NCBI GenBank assembly: GCA_044507525.1
Contig: JBIQJM010000083.1
Span: 1-14,579, forward strand
DNA length: 14,579 nt
DNA from: Zeimonas sp044507525
Lineage (GTDB): Bacteria; Pseudomonadota; Gammaproteobacteria; Burkholderiales; Burkholderiaceae_E
Direction of reading: 5' to 3'
Positions 6,698-14,000 of the stretch are shown here, one piece after another. The notes under the pieces are model-generated. The model made no database searches. It was not told where the DNA came from and saw nothing but the letters and a program-made list of their open reading frames with translations. Position numbers and translations under genes: made by a program. Within the stretch, counting starts at the first letter, position 1. Every line of letters starts with the position of its first letter.

Positions 6698-6757
6698 CGC
6701 ATTCGACGCGTTTCCGCTCGTGGAATCGGTTCCGCGGGCGGAAACGCTTCGAATGCG
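6698..6757 (+). repeat. 60-nt near-perfect inverted repeat (28-bp stem, TCGG loop)
   Basis: The outer arms 6698-6717 and 6738-6757 match in 19 of 20 pairs; the single mismatch is C6707 against T6748. The inner part continues to 6725/6730 with six Watson-Crick pairs and two T-G pairs, closing on the four-base loop TCGG. In plus-strand RNA, 27 of 28 positions can pair, because both irregular inner pairs become G-U. In minus-strand RNA they would be A-C mismatches. This favours a plus-strand transcript as the folded form. No T-tract follows. It could be a non-coding RNA hairpin, a large REP-type element, or a recombination or miniature-element relic. Confidence 0.7.
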
Positions 6758-6862
6758 AGCGACCAGCGAGTTCGGGACGCGCCGAGTGGGCTCCGACCGC
6801 TTCCGCGGACAGCTGGCGTTCTCGCCGTCGAAATGCTTCGGGCTGCTGCGCGGCAGGCTGGT

Positions 6863-6904
6863 CCACCGGCGGCGTGGCGTCAGGCACGCAGAGGCCGCCG
6901 GTGG
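6863..6904. repeat. Inverted repeat, 11-bp perfect stem with inner hairpin
   Basis: CCACCGGCGGC (6863-6873) is the exact reverse complement of GCCGCCGGTGG (6894-6904). Inside the loop a second small stem, GCGT/ACGC (6877-6880 with 6886-6889), can form. No T-tract follows on either strand. It is one of several strong hairpins in the same gap. Confidence 0.6.
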
Positions 6905-6993
6905 GCAAGTCGTGTTCGACGCCGTGACGTACACCGCCAGAACTCCCGTTATCCGGGACAGCCCGTGCACAGCGAAGCGGGCATGCGCACGAA

Positions 6994-7010
6994 CGCCCGA
7001 AAAGCGGGCG
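6994..7010. repeat. Short GC hairpin, 6-bp stem
   Basis: CGCCCG and CGGGCG pair around the loop AAAAG. On the plus strand it is followed by CTTTC and on the minus strand by TTC, both too short to support a firm terminator call. Confidence 0.4.
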
Positions 7011-7038
7011 CTTTCACGCACGCAATTCACGACCTGTG

Positions 7039-7070
7039 CCAGAAGTGCCGACCTTCGGCACTTCTGGTTT
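7039..7070 (+). terminator. Perfect 13-bp hairpin followed by TTT, possible terminator or REP-like element
   Basis: Bases 7039-7051 and 7055-7067 are exact reverse complements (CCAGAAGTGCCGA and its partner) with the three-base loop CCT, followed on the plus strand by TTT. It could end plus-strand transcripts from the Rid-family side, though 510 bp from that gene, or shield against antisense transcription into the nar operon. A further copy of its GAAGTGCCGA core lies at 7118-7127. The following GACCCCGTCTTACGC stretch looks like repeat-element flank, which is an impression only. Confidence 0.5.
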
Positions 7071-7185
7071 GACCCCGTCTTACGCGGACAGGTCGGCGTT
7101 CTCGTTGGCACGCCCGCGAAGTGCCGAGGCGCATCACCGCGATGCGGCGGCCGAGGCGCTCTCTATCCGTTCCTGCGAAGCCGGT

Positions 7186-7968
7186 TCAGCCCGTCGCGGC
7201 TGGCGCGTCGCCGGAGAGCTCCGCCAGGTATCGACGCAGCGCCGTCGCCCACGACTGCCGGCGCAGCGACTGCAGGACCGCTTCGCGCACCTCCTCCCAC
7301 GGCGGCGGCTGCGCCGCCTCGCGCGCGCGCACGTCGACGACGTGCAGCCCGAAGCGGCTGCGCACGAGCCGCGGCAGCAGGCCGGTTTCCGGTCGATCGA
7401 ACACTTCGCGTGCGAACTCGGGCGCGCAGTCGTCCGCGCGGATCCAGCCGAGGTCGCCGCCGTGCGCGCCGCTCGGGCAGTTCGAGTTCTCGCCCGCGGA
7501 CTTCGCGAAGGCGAGATCGCGATCGGTCGCGCAGCGCAGTTCGAGCAGCAGCCGCTCGGCGTGCGCGGTCAGCGCACGCACGTCGACGCCCGGCGTGACG
7601 GCGAACAGGATGTGTCGCGCGTGCACGCGCTCGCCGCCGCCGAAGCGCGACGCGTGCGCAGCGTAGTGGCGCCTGCACGCTTCGTCGTCGGGCTCGACGA
7701 CGCGCAGCTCGTGCTCGAGCAGGACCTCGATCGCCGCCGCGGCGGCTTCGCTGACGACGCCGTCGTCGTGCGCACGGTCGTCGGCGGCGAGCAGCCCCTT
7801 TCGCTGCGCTTCGCGGCGCAGCAACTCGAGGCACTCGCGCCGGCGCGACTCGTGCACATCGCAAGGTGCATCGCACGACGCGTCGCCGGGCACATCGCCC
7901 GGCACATCGCCCGGCGCATCCGGCCGTGCGCGCGGCGCTGCATCGACCTTCGCAGTGGTGCAGCTCAC
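7186..7968 (-). CDS. Parvulin-type peptidyl-prolyl isomerase at the end of the nar operon
   Basis: The product is 260 aa and has no signal peptide, so it should be cytoplasmic, unlike SurA or PpiD. A parvulin domain spans about residues 113-215, with VHARHILF (His119), NCPSGAHGGDLGWI (163-176) and FGLHVVDV (206-213), all typical. It is preceded by a helical segment (about 41-110), a NifM-like arrangement. The start is GTG at 7968, overlapping the narI stop (GTGA), with GGGAGG five bases upstream. Cytoplasmic parvulins follow narGHJI in many betaproteobacteria and are thought to help fold or mature the cytoplasmic nitrate reductase subunits; here that rests on position. Residues 17-40 are six four-residue repeats of the form D-x-P-G, degenerating to D-x-x-C. 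This leader is unusual and is outside the catalytic domain. Confidence 0.9.
   Translation of the reverse strand: MSCTTAKVDAAPRARPDAPGDVPGDVPGDASCDAPCDVHESRRRECLELLRREAQRKGLLAADDRAHDDGVVSEAAAAAIEVLLEHELRVVEPDDEACRRHYAAHASRFGGGERVHARHILFAVTPGVDVRALTAHAERLLLELRCATDRDLAFAKSAGENSNCPSGAHGGDLGWIRADDCAPEFAREVFDRPETGLLPRLVRSRFGLHVVDVRAREAAQPPPWEEVREAVLQSLRRQSWATALRRYLAELSGDAPAATG
7849..7920 (-). repeat. 12-bp tandem repeat, six units, coding DxPG
   Basis: Six in-frame 12-base units encode DAPG, DVPG, DVPG, DASC, DAPC and DVHE in the leader of the parvulin gene. Two central units are identical (ACATCGCCCGGC on the plus strand) and those at the ends have drifted. The pattern suggests slippage-prone expansion in a flexible linker, so the copy number may vary among strains. 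Confidence 0.7.
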
Positions 7969-8810
7969 GCCCGCCTCCCGCCACCGTGCATCGTCGACAT
8001 CGCGCCGACGGGCGAAGCCGGTGCGCGAACGCCCTTGGCCTGCTCGTCGGGGGCCGGCATGCGCGGCGCGACCGCGGGCCCTCCGCTGCCCGGACGCGCC
8101 GGCGTGCGGTGCGAGGCCGGTACGCCCAGCCGACGGCTGCGCACCAGCTGGTACGGGCGCAGCAGGTAGGCGATCGACGCGAAGCCGCTCCAGACGTGCA
8201 CCAGCCGGGTGAACGGGAACACGAGGAACACCGTCATGCCGAGCACCATGTGCAGCTTGAAGACCCAGCTCACCTGCGCGATCGACTCGACCGCGCCGGG
8301 ACGGAAGGTGACGATGCGCTGCGCCCAGTCGGCCAGCACGAGCATCACGCTGCCGTCGAGGTGCCGGCCCGAGAGCGGGATCGTCGCCAGTCCGAGCGCG
8401 AGCTGGATCCACAGCAGCCACAGCAGGAACACGTCGCTCTTTCTCGACACCGCGCGGATGCGCGCATCGCCCAGGCGGCGGGTGAGCAGCAGCGTGAGTC
8501 CGGCGATCGCGAGCAGTCCGGCGATGCCGCCGCTGGCCATCGCGATCACCTGCTTCGTTCCCGCGTCGAGGACCGGCGCATAGACGAAGTGCGGCGTGAG
8601 CATGCCGAAGAAGTGGCCGAAGAACAGGAACAGCACGCCCGCGTGGAACAGGTTGTTGCCCCAGCGCAGCGACCCGGCGCGCAGCAGCTGCGACGAGTCG
8701 CTCTTCCACGTGTACTGGTCGCGATCGAAGCGGATCCAGCTGCCGACGAAGAACACCGTCAGGCACACGTAGGGGTACAGGCCGAAGAAGAAGTGGTCGA
8801 GGACGTTCAT
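7965..8810 (-). CDS. narI: Respiratory nitrate reductase gamma subunit NarI (cytochrome b)
   Basis: The product is 281 aa, an integral membrane quinol dehydrogenase that passes electrons through two b hemes to NarH. Five transmembrane segments are visible. The four heme-ligating His fall at residues 56, 66, 187 and 205, the same numbers as in E. coli NarI, which confirms the start and the absence of indels in the core. ATG at 8810 has GGAGC five bases upstream and lies 14 bp after narJ. The core ends around residue 225 (RPYQLVRSRR). About 55 further residues follow, rich in Pro, Ala and Gly, which are absent from the 225-aa E. coli protein and are probably a disordered cytoplasmic tail. Confidence 0.98.
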   Translation of the reverse strand: MNVLDHFFFGLYPYVCLTVFFVGSWIRFDRDQYTWKSDSSQLLRAGSLRWGNNLFHAGVLFLFFGHFFGMLTPHFVYAPVLDAGTKQVIAMASGGIAGLLAIAGLTLLLTRRLGDARIRAVSRKSDVFLLWLLWIQLALGLATIPLSGRHLDGSVMLVLADWAQRIVTFRPGAVESIAQVSWVFKLHMVLGMTVFLVFPFTRLVHVWSGFASIAYLLRPYQLVRSRRLGVPASHRTPARPGSGGPAVAPRMPAPDEQAKGVRAPASPVGAMSTMHGGGRRA

Positions 8811-8824
8811 CGAATGCTCCGGGA

Positions 8825-9541
8825 TCAGATGCGCGCACGCGTCGGCGCGCCGCCGCTACGCGTCGCGGGAATCTCCGCGTCGTCCGCGGGTGCGGCACGG
8901 CGCACGAAGTGCAGCGCCTGCGCGCCGTCGGACCGCGACTGCCCGCGCGTCGAGCAGCCGTCGAAGGCCGGCGGCTCGGCCCACGCCTCGTCGAGCGGCG
9001 GCTCGGGCGGGAGCACGACCGTGCGAACGCGCTCTCCGGCGAGTTCGAGCGCGGCGGCGATCGCTGCCGCGTATCCGCTGCGCCGCGCGGCGAGCGCCGT
9101 GTGCAGCGCGTTGAGCAGGGGTGCGAGCTCGGCAAGGAACGCGCGTGCGAGCTTCGGCGGCTGCGTCGACGCGAACTCGAGCACCGCGGGCAGCCAGTCG
9201 GGCAGCTGTCCGGGCGCCAGGCGCAGGCCCGCCTGCTCGTAGGTGGCGAGCAGGTCGACCATCGCCTGCCCGCGCTCGCGCGAATCGGCGTGCACGTGCT
9301 CGAAGAGCAGCAGCGAGGTGGAGCGGCCGCGATCGAAGCAATCGACGTAGTCGGCCTCGATCGAGTACGGGTCGCGGTCGCGCAGCTGCGCGACGAGCGC
9401 GGCGAGCGCCTCGCGCACGGCGGGGCTGCAGGCGTGATCGGCCTCGAAATGCGCAGCGAGCGCCGGCAGCAGCGCACGCAGGCGCGCGTCCGGATACGTG
9501 AGCAGCTGCGCGAGCGCGCGCAGCGTGCGGGCGTGGTTCAT
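8825..9541 (-). CDS. narJ: Nitrate reductase assembly chaperone NarJ
   Basis: The product is 238 aa of the NarJ/TorD-type chaperone family, cytoplasmic. It binds apo-NarG and is needed for molybdenum-cofactor and Fe-S insertion before the complex attaches to NarI. Recognisable segments are LAQLLTYPDARLRALLP, DYVDCFDRGRSTSLLLFEHVHADSRERGQAMVDLLATYEQAGL and LPDWLPAVLEFAS, which are typical NarJ blocks, with the F-D-R-G-R-S-T-S-L core near residue 68. ATG at 9541 follows the narH stop by 11 bp. The C-terminal 50 residues are low in complexity and poorly conserved in the family. Order and spacing are those of a standard narGHJI operon. Confidence 0.97.
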   Translation of the reverse strand: MNHARTLRALAQLLTYPDARLRALLPALAAHFEADHACSPAVREALAALVAQLRDRDPYSIEADYVDCFDRGRSTSLLLFEHVHADSRERGQAMVDLLATYEQAGLRLAPGQLPDWLPAVLEFASTQPPKLARAFLAELAPLLNALHTALAARRSGYAAAIAAALELAGERVRTVVLPPEPPLDEAWAEPPAFDGCSTRGQSRSDGAQALHFVRRAAPADDAEIPATRSGGAPTRARI

Positions 9542-9552
9542 CGCCTCGGCCC

Positions 9553-11076
9553 TCACAGCGTGGCCTTCACCGGAATCGTGCGGCGCTTGCCGGCGCCGAA
9601 CAGGCTCGTCTCGCTCGTTCCCTCCGAACAGCCGTTGCCGAAGGAGAAGCCGCATCCGCCGCGCACGTCGAAGGCGTTCTCGGCGTACTCGCGGTGCGTC
9701 GTCGGGATCACGAAGCGGTCCTCGTAGTCGGCGATCGCCATCACGCGATACATGCGCTGCACCTCGGACACGCTCAGGCCCACCTGCGCGAGCACCTCGC
9801 GGTTCTCGCGGCCCTCGACGTGCAGGTCGCGCTGGAAGGCGCGCATCGCGAGCATGCGTTCGAGCGCGCGCACGACCGGCGCGGTGTCGCCCGCGGTGAG
9901 CAGGTTCGCCAGGTACTGCAAGGGAATGCGCAGCTGGGCGACGTCGGGGATCTGCCCGTTGGCGCCGACGTGCCCGGCCTGCGCGGCCGAGGCGATCGGC
10001 GACAGCGGAGGCACGTACCAGACCATCGGCAACGTGCGGTACTCGGGATGCAGCGGCAGCGCGACCTTCCAGTCGACCGCCATGCGGTAGACGGGACTCG
10101 CGCGCGCCGCCTCGAGCCAGGCGTCGGGCACGCCGTCGGCACGCGCCTGCGCGATCACCGCGGGGTCCTCCGGGTCGAGGAAGACGCCGAGCTGCGCCTC
10201 GTACAGCGCGCGCTCGTCGGCGACGCTGGCCGCCGCCTCGATGCGGTCGGCGTCGTAGAGCAGCACCCCCAGGTAGCGGATCCGCCCGACGCAGGTCTCC
10301 GAGCAGACGGTGGGCTGCCCGGCCTCGATGCGCGGGAAGCAGAAGATGCACTTCTCGGCCTTGCCGCTCTTCCAGTTGAAATAGATCTTCTTGTACGGAC
10401 AGCCCGAGATGCACATGCGCCAGCCGCGGCACTTGTCCTGGTCGATGAGGACGATGCCGTCCTCCTCGCGCTTGTAGATCGAGCCCGACGGGCACGATGC
10501 GACGCAGGTCGGGTTCAGGCAGTGCTCGCACAGCCGCGGCAGGTACATCATGAAGGTGTTCTCGAACTGCCCGTAGATCTCCTTCTGCACGTCGTCGAAG
10601 TTGCGGTCCTTCGAGCGCTTCGCGAATTCGCCGCCGAGGATCTCTTCCCAGTTCGGCCCCCACTCGATCTTCTGCATGCGCTCGCCGGTGATGAGGCTCC
10701 TCGGCCTCGCGGTGGGCGCCGCCTTCATCGCGGGCGCCGACTGCAGGTGGTCGTAGTCGAAGGTGAAGGGCTCGTAGTAGTCGTCGATCTGCGGCAGGTT
10801 CGGATTGGCGAACAGGCGCATCAGCAGCTGCCACTTGCCGCCCTGCCGCGGAACGATCGAGCCGTCGTCGCGGCGCACCCAGCCGCCCTTCCACCGGTCC
10901 TGGTTCTCCCACTCCTTCGGGTAGCCGATGCCCGGCTTGGTCTCGACGTTGTTGAACCAGGCGTACTCCATGCCGGGGCGATTCGTCCAGACGTTCTTGC
11001 AGGTGACCGAACAGGTGTGGCAGCCGATGCACTTGTCCAGGTTCAGCACCATGCCGATCTGTGCGCGGACCTTCAT
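9553..11076 (-). CDS. narH: Respiratory nitrate reductase beta subunit NarH (Fe-S)
   Basis: The product is 507 aa, close to the E. coli length. It carries electrons from NarI heme to NarG. Four Cys groups are visible: C16/19/22/26, C183/186/191/195, C216/222/226 and C243/246/258/262. In the third group Trp219 replaces a Cys (CRGWRMC), the known mark of the [3Fe-4S] cluster in this family; the other groups hold [4Fe-4S] clusters, with ligands shared between groups as in other ferredoxin-like subunits. No signal peptide is seen, consistent with a cytoplasm-facing complex. ATG at 11076 overlaps the narG stop (ATGA) and has GGAG seven bases upstream. The C-terminal GGCGFSFGNGCSEG segment is conserved in NarH. 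Confidence 0.98.
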   Translation of the reverse strand: MKVRAQIGMVLNLDKCIGCHTCSVTCKNVWTNRPGMEYAWFNNVETKPGIGYPKEWENQDRWKGGWVRRDDGSIVPRQGGKWQLLMRLFANPNLPQIDDYYEPFTFDYDHLQSAPAMKAAPTARPRSLITGERMQKIEWGPNWEEILGGEFAKRSKDRNFDDVQKEIYGQFENTFMMYLPRLCEHCLNPTCVASCPSGSIYKREEDGIVLIDQDKCRGWRMCISGCPYKKIYFNWKSGKAEKCIFCFPRIEAGQPTVCSETCVGRIRYLGVLLYDADRIEAAASVADERALYEAQLGVFLDPEDPAVIAQARADGVPDAWLEAARASPVYRMAVDWKVALPLHPEYRTLPMVWYVPPLSPIASAAQAGHVGANGQIPDVAQLRIPLQYLANLLTAGDTAPVVRALERMLAMRAFQRDLHVEGRENREVLAQVGLSVSEVQRMYRVMAIADYEDRFVIPTTHREYAENAFDVRGGCGFSFGNGCSEGTSETSLFGAGKRRTIPVKATL

Positions 11077-14000
11077 GCTTGCGCTCCGTTCGTCGCGGCC
11101 GCGGGCTCGTCGAGCCAGTCGACCTTCGCCATCTTGCGCACGACGACGAACTCGTCGCGATTCGTGCCGATGGTCCCGTAGTAGTTGAAGCCGTAGCTGT
11201 ACTGCGCGTAGCCGCCGATCATGTGCGTCGGCTTGAGCACGATGCGCGTCACGGAGTTGTGGATGCCGCCGCGCATGCCGGTGATCTCCGATCCCGGCGT
11301 GTTGATGATCTTCTCCTGCGCGTGATACATCATCACCATGCCGCGGTTCACGCGCTGGCTGACCACCGCGCGCGCGGCGATCGCGCCGTTGGCGTTGAAG
11401 AGCTCGACCCAGTCGTTGTCGACGATGCCCGCCTCGCGCGCGTCGTCCTCGGACAGCCAGATCACCGGCCCGCCGCGGTTCAGCGTGAGCATCATCAGGT
11501 TGTCGCTGTACGTGGAGTGGATGCCCCACTTCTGGTGCGGCGTGATGAAGTTCAGCGCGATCTCCGCGTTGCCGTTCGGCTTGCGACCCATCACCGCGCC
11601 CACCGCCTTCAGGTCCACCGGCGGGCGGTACGCGACGAAGCCCTCGCCGAAATCGCGCATCCACGGATGATCCTGGTAGAACTGCTGGCGCCCGGTGAGC
11701 GTGCGCCACGGGATCAGCTCGTGCACGTTCGTGTAGCCGGCGTTGTACGAGACCTTCTCGCTCTCCAGCCCCGACCAGGTCGGCGACGAGATGATCTTGC
11801 GCGGCTGCGCCTGGATGTCCCGGAAGCGGATCTTCTCGTCCTCGCGGTGCAGCGCGAGGTGCGCATGCTCGCGCCCGGTGATCTTCGACAGCGCTTCCCA
11901 CGCCTTCACCGCGACCTGGCCGTTCGTCTCGGGCGCGAGCATCATCACCGTCTCGGCGGCGTCGACGTCGCTGACGATGCGCGGAAGGCCGTGCGCGACG
12001 CCGTCGTCTTCCACCTTGCCGTTCAGCTCCGCGAGCGCGCGCACCTCGTCGTCGGTGTTCCACGCGATGCCCTTGCCGCCGTTGCCGGCGCGCGTCATCA
12101 GAGGTCCGAGCGCCGTGAAGCGCGCATAGGTGTTCGGATAGTCGCGCTCGACCACGGCGATCTGCGGCGCCGTGCGGCCCGGCTCGAGCTCGCATTCGCC
12201 GCGCTTCCAGTCGTGCACGTCGAAGGGCTGCGCGAGCTCCGAGGGCGTGTCGTGCATCATCGGCGCGAGCACGACGTCCCGCTCGACGCCGAGGTGGCCG
12301 GGACACAGCTCGCTGAACTTCCTCGCGAACCCCTTGTAGATCTCCCAGTCGCTGCGTGCTTCCCACGCCGGGTCCACCGCGCGCGACAGCGGGTGGATGA
12401 AGGGATGCATGTCGCTGGTGTTGAGGTCGTTCTTCTCGTACCAGGTCGCGGTGGGCAGCACGATGTCCGAGTACAGGCAGGTCGTGCTCATGCGGAAGTC
12501 GAGCGTGACGAGCAGGTCGAGCTTGCCCTCGGGCGCGCGCTCGTGCCATTTCACCTCGGCCGGCTTGGCGTCTTCGGGCCCGAGGTCCTTGCCCTGCACG
12601 CCGTGGCTCGTGCCGAGCAGGTGGCGCAGGAAGTACTCGTGCCCCTTGCCCGAGGAACCGAGCAGGTTCGAACGCCACACGAAGAGGTTGCGCGGCCAGT
12701 TCGCCGGGTCGTCGGGGTCCTCGCAGCTCAGCTCGAGCGTCCCGCGCTTCAGTCCGTCGACGACGTACGCCTTCGCGTCGACGCCGGCCGCCTGCGCCGC
12801 CCGCGCGATCTCCAGCGGATTGGTCTTCAGCTGCGGCGCCGACGGCAGCCACCCCATCCGCTCCGCGCGCACGTTGTAGTCGATCATCGACGCGTGCGGC
12901 GTGCCGCGTCCGGCGAGCGGCGAGCGGATCTCCTCGACGCCCAGGCGCTCGTAGCGCCACTGGTCGGTGTGCGCGTAGAAGAAGCTGGTCGAGTTCTGCT
13001 GGCGCGGCGGACGGATCCAGTCGAGCGCGAAGGCGACCGGCGCCCAGCCGGTCTGCGGACGCAGCTTCTCCTGCCCTACGTAGTGCGCCCATCCGCCGCC
13101 GCTCTGCCCGATGCATCCGCACAGCATCAGCAGGTTGATGATGCCGCGGTAGTTCATGTCGCAGTGGTACCAGTGGTTCATCGCCGCACCGATGATCACC
13201 ATCGACTTGCCGCGCGTCTTCTCGGCGTTCTCGGCGAACTGGCGCGCGACGGCGATCACCTGCTCGCGCGGCACGCCGGTGATCGCCTCCTGCCAGGCGG
13301 GCGTGTAGGGGCGGTCGTCGTCGAAGCCCGTCGCGGCCGACGGGTCGTCGATGCCCGCGCGCGCGACGCCGTAGTTGGCCGCGAGCAGGTCGAACACCGT
13401 CGCGACGAGGATCTCCGTGCGCACCCCGTCGCGCACGACCGTGAGGCGGCGCGCCGGCACGCGCCGGCGCAGCACGTCGCCGCCCTGCTCGTTCGCCGCG
13501 AAGTGCGGCGTCGCGATGCCGCCGAAGTAGGGAAAGCCGACGTCGACGACCTCGTGCGCATGCGCGGCATCGTCGAGCAGCGACAGCTGCAGGCGCAGCT
13601 CGCGCCCGTCGCGCGCATCGCGGCTCTCGAGGTTCCAGCGGCCGGCGTCGTCGCGACCCTCCGGCCCCCAGCGGAAACCGATCGATCCGTTCGGCACGAC
13701 GACGGCGCCCGAGTCGTCGAGGGCCACCGTCTTCCACTGCGGGTGGTTCGACTCCGCGAGCGAATCGTCGAAGTCGCTCGCGCGCAGGTAGCGGCCCGGA
13801 GCGAGCAGCGTCGCTCCGTCGGCGAGCGGGGCCTCGGCCAGTTCGACCAGCAGCGGCAGGTCGGTGTAGCGGCGCGCGTAGTCGTCGAAGTAGTCGGGAC
13901 GGCGCTCGACGTGGAACTCGCGCAGGATCACGTGCCCCATCGCCATCGCCAGCGCCGCATCGGTGCCCTGCTTCGGATGCAGCCAGAGGTCGGCGAGCTT

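Larger units (their letters stand above)
6530..7185. other. Structured convergent intergenic region, no gene found
   Basis: The 656 bp between the Rid-family gene (plus) and the end of the nar operon (minus) hold no open frame with recognisable family sequence, a ribosome site and plausible composition. They do hold several inverted repeats: 6540-6560, 6608-6621, 6698-6757, 6863-6904, 6994-7010 and 7039-7067. There is also a diverged direct repeat of about 22 bp (6804-6824 and 7083-7104) and a 10-bp direct repeat (GCCGAGGCGC at 7123-7132 and 7150-7159). I see no transposase, tRNA or integrase remnant. The structures could be terminators for two converging transcripts, a structured RNA, or a repeat-element cluster. 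Confidence 0.6.

Noticed and set aside
6698..6757. Reading the large hairpin as a Rho-independent terminator
   Set aside because: No T-tract follows on either strand and it lies far from both flanking stop codons.
6677..7111. 144-codon minus-strand open frame in the intergenic region
   Set aside because: There is no recognisable domain or convincing ribosome site, its composition is skewed to Arg/Ser/Ala, and it runs through the strong hairpins.
6561..7598. 345-codon plus-strand open frame spanning the gap and the parvulin gene
   Set aside because: It is arginine-rich with no family resemblance, and its right half is antisense to the parvulin domain.
7849..7920. The 12-bp repeats as a CRISPR-like array
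   Set aside because: The units are contiguous without spacers, in frame, and inside a recognised coding gene.
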